Shown here in pieces: positions 20,043 to 28,947 of a DNA stretch of 64,000 bases. The DNA comes from Pseudomonas thermotolerans DSM 14292. GTDB taxonomy: Bacteria > Pseudomonadota > Gammaproteobacteria > Pseudomonadales > Pseudomonadaceae. The DNA lies in contig NZ_KB822613.1 of the NCBI RefSeq assembly GCF_000364625.1, forward strand, positions 1 through 64,000, written 5' to 3'. The notes under the pieces were generated by a model. It made no database searches, was not told the origin of the DNA, and saw nothing but the letters and a program-made list of their open reading frames with translations. The position numbers and the translations under genes were made by a program. How positions within the stretch are numbered: the first letter of the stretch is position 1; each line of letters starts with the position of its first letter.

Positions 20043-20131
20043 GGCGGGATAGGGAATCGACAGGTGAAACAGGCCGGCATCTTAGCCCTTTGTCTAAGGA
20101 GGGTCACCCCGCATCGGGTGGGGGTTTTGGC

Positions 20132-20160
20132 TTAACTTTGCCCTTCCTTTCCAGTAGAAT
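20132..20160 (+). promoter_or_regulatory. Likely sigma70 promoter of acnB
   Basis: TTAACT (20132-20137) and TAGAAT (20155-20160) are 17 bp apart. If used, transcription starts near 20167 and the acnB leader is about 275 nt, containing the whole nested inverted repeat at 20192-20325. Confidence 0.5.
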
Positions 20161-20191
20161 CCCCCCGCCTCTAGAGGCGCCGATGTCCGTA

Positions 20192-20325
20192 AGAAGCTGT
20201 TTTCAAAGCGTCACGAGCACAGTTTTCTCCAGCAGGAGCACGTTGGCGCCGGATCTCCTTCCGGGTCCTGCGCGCCAACCCCGTCCACCCGCCCCTGTAA
20301 GCGTAAAACTTTGAAAACAGCTTCT
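20192..20325. repeat. Nested inverted-repeat element in the acnB leader
   Basis: Outer arms AGAAGCTGTTTTCAAAG (20192-20208) and its perfect complement CTTTGAAAACAGCTTCT (20309-20325) are 17 bp each and enclose 100 bp. Inside are a perfect 8-bp pair GTTGGCGC/GCGCCAAC (20242-20249, 20272-20279), an inner CCGGA/TCCGG hairpin (20249-20253, 20260-20264) and a small CTCC-AGCA-GGAG hairpin (20228-20238). The shape fits a MITE with terminal inverted repeats or a branched structured leader RNA. I see no target-site duplication and no second copy in the window. Confidence 0.8.
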
Positions 20326-20440
20326 GGATGGGGCCACTGAAACCATCGTTCCCCGCCCATAAGGCGATGGCGCGGATGTGTTTAGCGGTTCCCGAACGCG
20401 TCCCGGACACCCGTTGGGACCACTGATGAGGGTAATAACT

Positions 20441-23050
20441 GTGCTTGAAGCCTATCGCAAACACGTTGAAGAGCGTGCCGCTCAGGGCATCCCGCCCCAG
20501 CCGCTGAACGCCGAACAAACCGCAGGTCTGGTCGAGCTGCTGAAGAATCCCCCGGCCGGCGAGGAAGCCTATCTCGTCGACCTGATCACCAACCGCGTTC
20601 CGCCGGGTGTGGACGAGGCCGCCTACGTCAAGGCCGGTTTCCTCTCCGCGATTGCCAAGGGCGAAGCCAGTTCCCCGCTGATCGACAAGAAGCGCGCCGT
20701 CGAGCTGCTCGGCACCATGCAGGGCGGTTACAACATCGCCACCCTGGTCGACCTGCTGGACAACGCCGAACTGGCTGACGTGGCTGCCGAGCAGCTCAAG
20801 CACACCCTGCTGATGTTCGACGCCTTCCACGACGTGGCCGATAAAGCCAAGGCCGGCAACGCCGCCGCCAAGGCCGTGCTGCAGTCCTGGGCCGACGGCG
20901 AGTGGTTCACCGCCCGTCCGGCCGTACCGGAGAAGATCACCCTGACCGTGTTCAAGGTGCCCGGCGAAACCAACACCGACGACCTCTCCCCTGCTCCGGA
21001 CGCCTGGTCCCGCCCGGACATCCCGCTGCACGCCCTGGCCATGCTGAAGATGCCCCGCGACGGCATCCAGCCCGACCAGCCGGGCTCCATTGGCCCGCTG
21101 AAGCAGATCGAAGCCGCCAAGGCCAAGGGCTACCCGGTTGCCTACGTCGGCGACGTGGTCGGTACCGGTTCTTCCCGCAAGTCCGCCACCAACTCCGTGC
21201 TGTGGTTCTTCGGTGACGACATCCCCTACGTGCCGAACAAGCGCGCCGGTGGCTTCTGCTTCGGCACCAAGATCGCCCCGATCTTCTACAACACCATGGA
21301 AGACGCCGGCGCCCTGCCGATCGAATTCGACTGCACCAACCTGGCCATGGGCGACGTCATCGACGTGTACCCGACCAAGGGCGAAGTGCGCCGTCATGAC
21401 ACCGACGAGCTGGTCACCACCTTCCAGCTGAAGACCGACGTGCTGCTGGACGAAGTCCGCGCCGGCGGCCGTATCCCGCTGATCATCGGCCGTGGTCTGA
21501 CCGAGAAGGCTCGTGCAGCCCTGGGCCTGCCGCCGTCCACCCTGTTCAAGAAGCCGCAGGCTCCGGCCGACAGCGGTAAGGGCTTCACCCTGGCCCAGAA
21601 GATCGTCGGCCGCGCCTGTGGTCTGCCGGAAGGCCAGGGCGTGCGCCCGGGCACCTACTGCGAGCCGAAGATGACCACCGTCGGTTCCCAGGACACCACC
21701 GGCCCGATGACCCGCGACGAGCTGAAGGACCTGGCCTGCCTGGGCTTCTCCGCCGACCTGGTGATGCAGTCCTTCTGCCACACCGCGGCCTATCCGAAGC
21801 CGATCGACGTCAAGACCCACCACACCCTGCCGGACTTCATCATGACCCGCGGCGGCGTGTCCCTGCGTCCGGGCGACGGCATCATCCACAGCTGGCTGAA
21901 CCGCATGCTGCTGCCGGACACCGTGGGTACCGGCGGTGACTCCCACACCCGCTTCCCGATCGGTATCTCCTTCCCGGCCGGTTCCGGTCTGGTGGCCTTC
22001 GCCGCGGCTACCGGCGTGATGCCGCTGGACATGCCGGAGTCGGTTCTGGTGCGCTTCAAGGGCAAGATGCAGCCCGGCATCACTCTGCGTGACCTGGTGC
22101 ATGCCATCCCCTACTACGCCATCCAGCAGGGTCTGCTGACCGTCGAGAAGAAGGGCAAGAAGAACATCTTCTCCGGCCGCATCCTCGAGATCGAAGGTCT
22201 GGAAAACCTGACCGTGGAGCAGGCGTTCGAACTGTCCGACGCCTCCGCCGAACGTTCCGCCGCCGGCTGCACCATCAAGCTGTCGAAGGAATCGATCGCC
22301 GAGTACCTGAAGTCCAACATCACCATGCTGCGCTGGATGATCAGCGAAGGCTACGGCGACGCCCGTACCCTGGAGCGCCGCGCCCAGGCCATGGAAGCCT
22401 GGCTGGCCAACCCGCAACTGCTGGAAGCCGACAAGGACGCCGAATACGCTGCGGTCATCGAGATCGACCTGGCCGAGGTCAAGGAGCCCGTGCTGTGCGC
22501 CCCGAACGACCCGGACGACGCCCGCCTGCTGTCGCAGGTCGCCGGCGACAAGATCGACGAGGTGTTCATCGGTTCCTGCATGACCAACATCGGTCACTTC
22601 CGCGCGGCCGGCAAACTGCTCGAGAAGGTCAAGGGCGGCATCCCGACCCGTCTCTGGCTGGCTCCGCCGACCAAGATGGACCAGCATCAGCTGGTCGAGG
22701 AAGGCTTCTACGGCATCTACGGCAAGGCCGGCGCACGCATGGAAATGCCGGGCTGCTCGCTGTGCATGGGTAACCAGGCTCGCGTGCAGACCGGTGCAAC
22801 CGTGGTCTCCACCTCCACCCGTAACTTCCCGAACCGTCTGGGCGACTCCACCAACGTGTACCTGGCCTCCGCCGAACTGGCAGCGGTCGCCTCGATTCTC
22901 GGCAAGCTGCCGACCGTCGAGGAGTACATGGCCTACGCGAAGGATATCGACAGCATGTCTGCCGACATCTACCGCTACCTGAGCTTCGACCAGATCGCCG
23001 AGTACCGGGAAGCGGCCGAGAAGGCCAAGATCCCGGTCGTTCAGGCCTGA
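20441..23050 (+). CDS. acnB: Aconitate hydratase B
   Basis: The 869-aa TCA-cycle enzyme isomerises citrate to isocitrate via cis-aconitate and probably also hydrates 2-methyl-cis-aconitate. The HEAT-like N-terminal domain of AcnB precedes the swivel and the catalytic domains. Cluster cysteines are in [16 protein letters not shown] and [12 protein letters not shown] chose the GTG at 20441 (LEAYRKH), preceded by GAGG, because it gives the family length; an upstream in-frame ATG adds 21 unrelated residues. The long leader carries the nested inverted repeat. A terminator follows, so it is monocistronic. Confidence 0.97.
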   Translation: MLEAYRKHVEERAAQGIPPQPLNAEQTAGLVELLKNPPAGEEAYLVDLITNRVPPGVDEAAYVKAGFLSAIAKGEASSPLIDKKRAVELLGTMQGGYNIATLVDLLDNAELADVAAEQLKHTLLMFDAFHDVADKAKAGNAAAKAVLQSWADGEWFTARPAVPEKITLTVFKVPGETNTDDLSPAPDAWSRPDIPLHALAMLKMPRDGIQPDQPGSIGPLKQIEAAKAKGYPVAYVGDVVGTGSSRKSATNSVLWFFGDDIPYVPNKRAGGFCFGTKIAPIFYNTMEDAGALPIEFDCTNLAMGDVIDVYPTKGEVRRHDTDELVTTFQLKTDVLLDEVRAGGRIPLIIGRGLTEKARAALGLPPSTLFKKPQAPADSGKGFTLAQKIVGRACGLPEGQGVRPGTYCEPKMTTVGSQDTTGPMTRDELKDLACLGFSADLVMQSFCHTAAYPKPIDVKTHHTLPDFIMTRGGVSLRPGDGIIHSWLNRMLLPDTVGTGGDSHTRFPIGISFPAGSGLVAFAAATGVMPLDMPESVLVRFKGKMQPGITLRDLVHAIPYYAIQQGLLTVEKKGKKNIFSGRILEIEGLENLTVEQAFELSDASAERSAAGCTIKLSKESIAEYLKSNITMLRWMISEGYGDARTLERRAQAMEAWLANPQLLEADKDAEYAAVIEIDLAEVKEPVLCAPNDPDDARLLSQVAGDKIDEVFIGSCMTNIGHFRAAGKLLEKVKGGIPTRLWLAPPTKMDQHQLVEEGFYGIYGKAGARMEMPGCSLCMGNQARVQTGATVVSTSTRNFPNRLGDSTNVYLASAELAAVASILGKLPTVEEYMAYAKDIDSMSADIYRYLSFDQIAEYREAAEKAKIPVVQA

Positions 23051-23066
23051 GTCTTGCGGTAATCGG

Positions 23067-23095
23067 AAAAGCCCCGCCCTGTGCGGGGCTTTTTC
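23067..23095 (+). terminator. Terminator of acnB
   Basis: AAAAGCCCCGC and GCGGGGCTTTTTC pair around a short loop, with a T run, 17 bp after the stop. Confidence 0.9.
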
Positions 23096-23214
23096 TTGGT
23101 AACGGCCATTCACGGCCCGGCTCGCCGACTTGCCGGCCGACAACCAGCAACTAGTGCCTCCGGGAGAAGCCAGAGCACTGAGTCGCCCCTTTTTCCCACG
23201 GACCACCACCAGCC

Positions 23215-23230
23215 TGGCATATCGCTTGCT
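23215..23230 (+). promoter_or_regulatory. Sigma54-type (-24/-12) promoter upstream of nasS
   Basis: TGGCATATCGCTTGCT matches the sigma54 consensus TGGCACG-N4-TTGCW at all invariant positions (GG and GC exactly 12 apart). It lies 123 bp before the nasS ATG. No clear NtrC palindrome (GCAC...GTGC) is visible close upstream. The rest of the spacer 23096-23352 holds no gene. Confidence 0.6.
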
Positions 23231-23352
23231 TGCTGAGCACCAGCAACACCTTCTCCAACGGCGGGGGAGGCTTCTGGACGACGGCGTCGCTTCCTGCCAT
23301 CACTAGCGTGACGGCCGGGAGGGCGCTTTTTTGCCTTGCAGGCGGACCAGCG

Positions 23353-24567
23353 ATGAGCGAATACGACAATCCCCGCAGCGATGCCCTGGCCTGGGTGGCC
23401 GGCTCCGATGCCCCGGAGAAGAGCAGCCTGGAAATCGGCTTCATGCCGCTGACCGACTCGGCTTCGCTGATAGTCGCGGCGACCCAGGGCTTCGCCCAGC
23501 CCTACGGCCTGACCCTCAATCTGCGCCGTCAGGCCTCCTGGGCGACCCTGCGCGACAAGCTCCTGGCAGGCGAGCTGGACGCCGCGCAGATGCTCTACGG
23601 CCAGGTCTACGGCATTCACCTGGGGATCGGTGGGCCGGCCGCCGAGATGACCATCCTCATGGGCCTGAACCAGAACGGCCAGGCCATCAACCTCTCCGAG
23701 CCGCTGCGCCAGGCTGGAGTGACCCATCCCGAAGCGCTGACCAAGAGCGTGCACCAGGAAGGCGCACGCCTGACCTTCGCGCAGACCTTCCCCACCGGCA
23801 CCCACGCCATGTGGCTGTACTACTGGCTGGCCGCCCATGGCATCCACCCTCTGCAGGACGTGGCCAGCGTGGTGGTGCCGCCGCCGCAGATGGTCGCTCA
23901 CCTGCAGGCCGGACGCATCGACGGCTTCTGCGCCGGTGGCCCCTGGGGCGCTCTGGCCATCGAGCAGGGTCAGGGCTTCACCATCGCCACCAGCCAGCAG
24001 ATCTGGGCGGACCACCCGGAGAAGGTCCTCGGCGTCACCCGCGAGTTCGTCGAGCGCTATCCGAACACCACCCGCGCCATGATCCAGGCAGTGCTGGAAG
24101 CCAGCCGCTTCATCGACGCCGACGAGGAGAACCGCCGCAGCACCGCCCAACTGATCAGCGGCCGCGACTACCTGGACGCGCCGCTCGCGGCGATCCTGCC
24201 GCGCTTCCTCGGCCAGTACCGCGACGGTCTCGGCAACGCCTGGCAGGATGCCCACCGGCTACGCTTCTTCGCCGACGGCGAAGCCACCCTGCCCTGGCTG
24301 TCCGACGGCATCTGGTTCATGACCCAGTTCCGCCGCTGGGGCCTGCTGCGCGAGGACCCGGACTACTTCGGCGTGGCCCGCCGCATCCACCAGCTGGATC
24401 TGTACCGCGAGGCCGCCGGGGCCCTCGGCATCGCCGTGGCGAACGAGCCCATGCGCAGCGCCACCCTGCTCGATGGCAGCCGCTGGGACGGCAGCGACCC
24501 GGCTGGCTACGCACGCAGCTTCGCCATCCACGCAGGCGACGCGTGCGCCGCGAGCACCGCCCACTGA
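23353..24567 (+). CDS. nasS: NasS, nitrate/nitrite sensor protein (NrtA/CmpA-like)
   Basis: The 404-aa protein resembles the periplasmic nitrate-binding proteins NrtA/CmpA but has no signal peptide, as expected for the cytosolic sensor NasS. Characteristic stretches are IGFMPLTDSASLIVAATQG, LYGQVYGIHLGIGGPAAEM and GRIDGFCAGGPWGALAIEQ. In the known system NasS sequesters NasT until nitrate or nitrite binds. I start at the ATG giving MSEYDNPRSD; upstream codons look non-coding. nasT follows after 18 bp. A sigma54-like promoter precedes it. Confidence 0.92.
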   Translation: MSEYDNPRSDALAWVAGSDAPEKSSLEIGFMPLTDSASLIVAATQGFAQPYGLTLNLRRQASWATLRDKLLAGELDAAQMLYGQVYGIHLGIGGPAAEMTILMGLNQNGQAINLSEPLRQAGVTHPEALTKSVHQEGARLTFAQTFPTGTHAMWLYYWLAAHGIHPLQDVASVVVPPPQMVAHLQAGRIDGFCAGGPWGALAIEQGQGFTIATSQQIWADHPEKVLGVTREFVERYPNTTRAMIQAVLEASRFIDADEENRRSTAQLISGRDYLDAPLAAILPRFLGQYRDGLGNAWQDAHRLRFFADGEATLPWLSDGIWFMTQFRRWGLLREDPDYFGVARRIHQLDLYREAAGALGIAVANEPMRSATLLDGSRWDGSDPAGYARSFAIHAGDACAASTAH

Positions 24568-24585
24568 CGCCCGGGGACGCGCACG

Positions 24586-25164
24586 ATGCTACGCATTCTC
24601 CTCATCAACGACACGGCGAAGAAGGTCGGCCGTCTGAAGAACGCCCTGGTCGAGGCCGGCTTCGAGGTGATCGACGAGCCCGGGCTGGTCATCGACCTGC
24701 CGCAGCGCGTCGAGGCCCTGCACCCGGACGTCATCCTCATCGACACCGAATCCCCCGGCCGTGACGTCATGGAACAGGTGGTGCTGGTCAGCCGTGACCG
24801 GCCGCGGCCCATCGTGATGTTCACCGACGACCACGATCCCAAGGTGATGCGCCAGGCCATCCAGGCCGGGGTCAGCGCCTACATCGTCGAGGGCATCCAG
24901 ACCGAGCGCCTGCAGCCGATCCTCGACGTGGCCATCGCCCGCTTCGAGAGCGACCAGGCCCTGCGCGCCCAGCTCCAGGCTCGCGAGCAGCAGCTCGCAG
25001 AGCGCAAGCGCATCGAGTTGGCCAAGGGCCTGCTGATGAAGATGAAGCAATGCGGCGAGGAAGAGGCCTACACCCTGATGCGCCGCCAGGCCATGAGCCG
25101 CCAGCAGAAGCTGATCCAGGTGGCCGAACAGGTCATCGCCATGCACGAGATGCTCGGCCACTGA
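24586..25164 (+). CDS. nasT: NasT, ANTAR-domain antiterminator
   Basis: The 192-aa protein has an N-terminal receiver-like domain (LRILLINDTAKKVGRLKNAL; the acidic phosphorylation region is degenerate) and a C-terminal ANTAR RNA-binding domain (ERKRIELAKGLLMKMKQCGE then AYTLMRRQAMSRQQKLIQVA). NasT frees nitrate-assimilation mRNAs from leader termination by binding paired hexaloop hairpins. In this window the usual targets (nasA, nirB) are not downstream; alaC follows instead. It is co-transcribed with nasS. Confidence 0.93.
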   Translation: MLRILLINDTAKKVGRLKNALVEAGFEVIDEPGLVIDLPQRVEALHPDVILIDTESPGRDVMEQVVLVSRDRPRPIVMFTDDHDPKVMRQAIQAGVSAYIVEGIQTERLQPILDVAIARFESDQALRAQLQAREQQLAERKRIELAKGLLMKMKQCGEEEAYTLMRRQAMSRQQKLIQVAEQVIAMHEMLGH

Positions 25165-25302
25165 GCAGCGCCGACCGGGAGCACTGCTGAGGTCCGTCCT
25201 GGCCCTCGACAGGCCTGCCTGGCAGGCGTATGGTGCGCTCCTGGCCAGGCCCTGGCCAACGTCGCTCGGACGGTTCCGGGCGCTTACGTGCATGAGGAAA
25301 TC

Positions 25303-26541
25303 ATGGCTGAGAACGCCAAGCGCCGCTTTGCGCGCATCGATCGTCTCCCCCCCTACGTTTTCAACATCACCGCCGAACTGAAGATGGCCGCCCGCCGCCG
25401 CGGTGAGGACATCATCGACTTCAGCATGGGCAACCCCGACGGCGCCACCCCGCCGCACATCGTCGAGAAGCTCTGCACTACCGCGCAGCGCGGCGACACC
25501 CACGGCTACTCCAGCTCCCGCGGCATCCCGCGCCTGCGTCGGGCCATCGCCAACTGGTACCGCGAGCGCTACGCCGTGGACATCGACCCGGAAAGCGAGG
25601 CCATCGTCACCATCGGCTCCAAGGAAGGCCTGGCACACCTGATGCTGGCCACCCTGGAACATGGCGACACCGTGCTGGTGCCCAACCCCAGCTACCCGAT
25701 CCACATCTACGGCGCAGTGATCGCCGGCGCCCAGGTGCGCTCGGTGCCGCTGATCCCCGGCGTGGACTTCTTCGCCGAGCTGGAACGGGCGATCCGCGAG
25801 TCCATTCCGAAGCCGAAGATGATGATCCTCGGCTTCCCCTCCAACCCCACCGCGCAGTGCGTGGAGCTGGACTTCTTCGAACGCGTGGTAGCCCTCGCCA
25901 GGCAGTACGGCGTGCTGGTGGTCCATGACCTGGCCTATGCCGACATCGTCTACGACGGCTGGAAGGCGCCGTCGATCATGCAGGTACCGGGCGCCAAGGA
26001 CATCGCCGTGGAATTCTTCACCCTGTCGAAGAGCTACAACATGGCCGGCTGGCGCATCGGCTTCATGGTCGGCAACCAGGAGCTGGTGGCCGCCCTCGCG
26101 CGGATCAAGAGCTACCACGACTACGGCACCTTCACCCCGCTGCAGGTGGCCGCCATAGCCGCCCTGGAAGGCGACCAGCAGTGCGTGCTGGATATCGCCG
26201 AACAGTACCGCCAGCGCCGCAACGTACTGGTCAAAGGCCTCCACGAGGCCGGCTGGATGGTCGAGAATCCCAAGGCCTCCATGTACGTCTGGGCGAAGAT
26301 CCCCGAGCCCTACGCGCACCTGGGCTCCCTGGAGTTCGCCAAGAAGCTGCTGGCCGAGGCCAAGGTCTGCGTATCGCCGGGCATCGGCTTCGGCGACTAC
26401 GGCGACGACCACGTGCGCTTCGCGCTGATCGAGAACCAGGACCGCATCCGCCAGGCGGTGCGCGGCATCAAGGCGATGTTCCGCGCCGACGGCCTGCTGC
26501 CGCCCGGCAAGCCGCGCAAGGCCCACGCCGAGGCAAGGTAA
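25303..26541 (+). CDS. alaC: Alanine transaminase AlaC
   Basis: The 412-aa PLP enzyme of fold type I transfers amino groups between glutamate and pyruvate. The PLP lysine is in [16 protein letters not shown]; other motifs are [32 protein letters not shown] and [14 protein letters not shown]. The ATG at 25303 ([12 protein letters not shown]) is chosen because GAGGAA lies right upstream; an in-frame ATG is 15 bp earlier. It follows nasT by 138 bp. The spacer holds two GC hairpins but none with NasT-type hexaloops. Confidence 0.9.
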   Translation: MAENAKRRFARIDRLPPYVFNITAELKMAARRRGEDIIDFSMGNPDGATPPHIVEKLCTTAQRGDTHGYSSSRGIPRLRRAIANWYRERYAVDIDPESEAIVTIGSKEGLAHLMLATLEHGDTVLVPNPSYPIHIYGAVIAGAQVRSVPLIPGVDFFAELERAIRESIPKPKMMILGFPSNPTAQCVELDFFERVVALARQYGVLVVHDLAYADIVYDGWKAPSIMQVPGAKDIAVEFFTLSKSYNMAGWRIGFMVGNQELVAALARIKSYHDYGTFTPLQVAAIAALEGDQQCVLDIAEQYRQRRNVLVKGLHEAGWMVENPKASMYVWAKIPEPYAHLGSLEFAKKLLAEAKVCVSPGIGFGDYGDDHVRFALIENQDRIRQAVRGIKAMFRADGLLPPGKPRKAHAEAR

Positions 26542-26552
26542 GCCCCGCCCTC

Positions 26553-26576
26553 GCGGCCCCTCCCCGGAGGGGCCGC
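26553..26576 (+). terminator. GC-rich hairpin after alaC
   Basis: GCGGCCCCTCC and GGAGGGGCCGC pair around a 2-nt gap. No T run follows, so termination is probably weak or Rho-assisted. Confidence 0.5.
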
Positions 26577-26704
26577 CCTGTCAAGAGCCTCAGCGCTCCG
26601 AGTGCCTAGCACCTTCTCAGGACATTTCTCCTTCCAAAGACCCATTTCCGCCGCCTCGTCCTTCGGTATCGAATGTCTCCACCGAATCGACAACGAAGCG
26701 AGCC

Positions 26705-28771
26705 ATGTCCAGACGTCTGCCCCTGCTTCCCGCCCTACTCTGCGTGCCCTTCGCCGCCGCGGAGACCGACCTTTCCCTCGATCCCTTGGTAATCAGCGGC
26801 TCGCGCAGCGAGGCCGCGGGCTTCGACCTGCCGTTCTCGGTGGACAGCCTGGAGCGCCGGCAGATCAGCGAGGGCCAACCCGGCATCAACGCCTCGGAAG
26901 TGCTGCAGCGGGTTCCCGGCCTGGTGGTGCAGAACCGCCAGAACTACGCCCAAGACCTGCAGATTTCCTCGCGCGGCTTTGGCAGCCGGGCCACCTTCGG
27001 AGTGCGCGGCATCAAGCTGATCGCCGACGGCATCCCGGCCAGCACCCCGGACGGCCAGGGCCAGGCGGCCACCTTCGACCTGGACACCGCCGAACGCATC
27101 GAGGTGCTGCGCGGGCCCATGGCCACCCTCTACGGCAGTAACTCGGGCGGGGTGATCCAGCTCTTCTCCCGGGACGGCGAAGGCCCGCTGCAGCTCTCCG
27201 GCGGCAGCGCCTTCGGCAGCGACGGCCTGCGCAAGGAGCGCCTGAGCGCCGAGGGCGGCAACGGGCAGGCCGGCTTCATCCTCGACCGTTCGCGGCTGGA
27301 CACCGACGGCTACCGCGACCACAGCGCCGCCTGGCGCGAGCAAAACTTCGCCAAGCTGCACATCGATCCCGACGAGGACAGCCGTCTGGCGCTGATCTAC
27401 AGCGACCTCAACCAGCAGAGCGACGACCCCCTGGGGCTCACCTGGGATGCCTACCGCCGTGACCCGCGCTCGGTGGCGGCGGTCGCCGAGCAGTTCGACA
27501 CCCGCAAGAGCATCGACCACCGCCAGCTGGGCCTCAACTACGAACGCTACTTCGGCGCGGCGCGCCTGCAGGCCAGCCTCTACGGCGGCACCCGGCGGGT
27601 GGTGCAGTACCAGTCGATTCCCCGCGGCCCGCAGGCGGCGTCCAGCCATGCCGGCGGGGTGATCGACTTCGAGCGCGAATTCCACGGCGGCAGCCTGCGC
27701 TGGCTGCAACCGGTGACGGCGCTGCCCGGCGACTTCGAGTGGATCCTCGGCGTCGACTACGACTTCAGCGAGGACGACCGCCAAGGCTACGAGAACTTCG
27801 CCGGCGCCCGCCAGGGCATCAAGGGCCGCCTGCGCCGCGACGAGATCGACACGGTCACCAGCCTCGACCCCTACCTGCAGGCCAACTGGCGCCTCGGCGA
27901 CTGGACCCTGCAGGCCGGCCTGCGCCACAACCAGATGAAAGCCGAGGTGGACGACAAGTTCCTCGCCAACGGCGACGACAGCGGCAGCCGCACCTACCGC
28001 AAGACCACCCCGGCCCTCGGCGTGATGTATGCCTTCACCCCCGATTTGCACGGTTATCTGAGCGCCGGCAAGGGCTTCGAGACGCCGACCATGAGCGAGC
28101 TGGCCTACTCGCCCGGCGGCGGCTTCAACCTGGAGCTGGATGCCTCCAGCAGCACCCAGTACGAAGCCGGCCTCAAGGCACGGCTCGGCGAAGGCACCCG
28201 GCTCAACGCCGCGCTGTTCCAGATCCGCACCGAGGACGAGCTGGTCGTGGCCGCCGCCTCCGGAGGCCGCACCACCTACCAGAACGCTGCGCGCACCCTA
28301 CGCCAGGGCTTCGAGCTGGCCATCGACAGCCAGTGGAGCGAGCAGTGGAGCACCACCCTGGCCTACACCCGGCTATCCGCCACCTACGATGACGATTTCA
28401 CCAGCAACGGCCGCACCATCGCCAAGGGCCGGCACCTGCCCGGAGTACCCGGCACCACCCTGTACGGCGAGCTGGCCTGGCGCCCGCGCGAGGGCATCAG
28501 CAGCGCCATCGAGGGGCTGTACCGCAGCAAGGTCTACGTCGAGGACAGCAACCAGGAGCGCCCGGCCCCCGGCTACGCGGTGTTCAACTGGCGTACCCGC
28601 CTAGAGCAGCAACTGGGCCCCTGGACCTTCGGCCAGACCCTGCGCATCGACAACCTGTTCGACCGCGAGTACATCGGCTCGGTCATCGTCGCCGACGGCA
28701 ACGGCCGCTATTACGAGCCGGCGCCAGGGCGCAACTGGTACGCGGGGCTGGATCTGGCCTACTGCTTCTGA
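26705..28771 (+). CDS. TonB-dependent outer-membrane receptor, PqqU/YncD-like
   Basis: The 688-aa protein has a short signal peptide (MSRRLPLLPALLCVPFAAA), a TonB-box-like segment (LDPLVISGS), a plug domain and a 22-strand barrel ending in an aromatic residue (DLAYCF). The plug reads QNRQNYAQDLQISSRGFG and GIPASTPDGQGQ, which closely recalls E. coli YncD, now known as the pyrroloquinoline quinone receptor PqqU. This substrate is an inference from the plug only. There is no Fur-box-like sequence upstream, which argues against a siderophore receptor. It is monocistronic with a terminator behind it. Confidence 0.85.
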   Translation: MSRRLPLLPALLCVPFAAAETDLSLDPLVISGSRSEAAGFDLPFSVDSLERRQISEGQPGINASEVLQRVPGLVVQNRQNYAQDLQISSRGFGSRATFGVRGIKLIADGIPASTPDGQGQAATFDLDTAERIEVLRGPMATLYGSNSGGVIQLFSRDGEGPLQLSGGSAFGSDGLRKERLSAEGGNGQAGFILDRSRLDTDGYRDHSAAWREQNFAKLHIDPDEDSRLALIYSDLNQQSDDPLGLTWDAYRRDPRSVAAVAEQFDTRKSIDHRQLGLNYERYFGAARLQASLYGGTRRVVQYQSIPRGPQAASSHAGGVIDFEREFHGGSLRWLQPVTALPGDFEWILGVDYDFSEDDRQGYENFAGARQGIKGRLRRDEIDTVTSLDPYLQANWRLGDWTLQAGLRHNQMKAEVDDKFLANGDDSGSRTYRKTTPALGVMYAFTPDLHGYLSAGKGFETPTMSELAYSPGGGFNLELDASSSTQYEAGLKARLGEGTRLNAALFQIRTEDELVVAAASGGRTTYQNAARTLRQGFELAIDSQWSEQWSTTLAYTRLSATYDDDFTSNGRTIAKGRHLPGVPGTTLYGELAWRPREGISSAIEGLYRSKVYVEDSNQERPAPGYAVFNWRTRLEQQLGPWTFGQTLRIDNLFDREYIGSVIVADGNGRYYEPAPGRNWYAGLDLAYCF

Positions 28772-28788
28772 ACGGCGGCCTCGAACGG

Positions 28789-28816
28789 TAAAAGGGCGCC
28801 CCAGGGCGCCTTTTTA
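28789..28816 (+). terminator. Terminator of the TonB-dependent receptor gene
   Basis: AAAAGGGCGCC and GGCGCCTTTTTA pair around a 4-nt loop, with a T run, 18 bp after the stop. Confidence 0.9.
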
Positions 28817-28947
28817 CTGCGCACGCCCCTCCCAGCCAGAGCATGGCAGGAGCGTGCAGGGATCATCGCGGCAGAGAAAACTCCGGCAAGGCCAAGCGCC
28901 ACACAGGCCATAGCCGGGACATGCCGGTATGGCGCGCCCCGCCAGGC

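Noticed and set aside
20171-23209. Very long open frame on the strand opposite acnB
   Set aside because: In GC-rich DNA the antisense frame of a highly biased gene stays open. The translation is repetitive Gly/His/Val/Arg-rich, without domains, and acnB is certain.
25165-25302. alaC leader as a NasT (ANTAR) RNA target
   Set aside because: The hairpins found have 3- to 5-nt loops; the required paired hexaloops with A at position 1 and G at 4 are not present.
26577-26704. Fur box upstream of the TonB-dependent receptor
   Set aside because: No sequence resembling the 19-bp GATAATGATAATCATTATC-type site was found.
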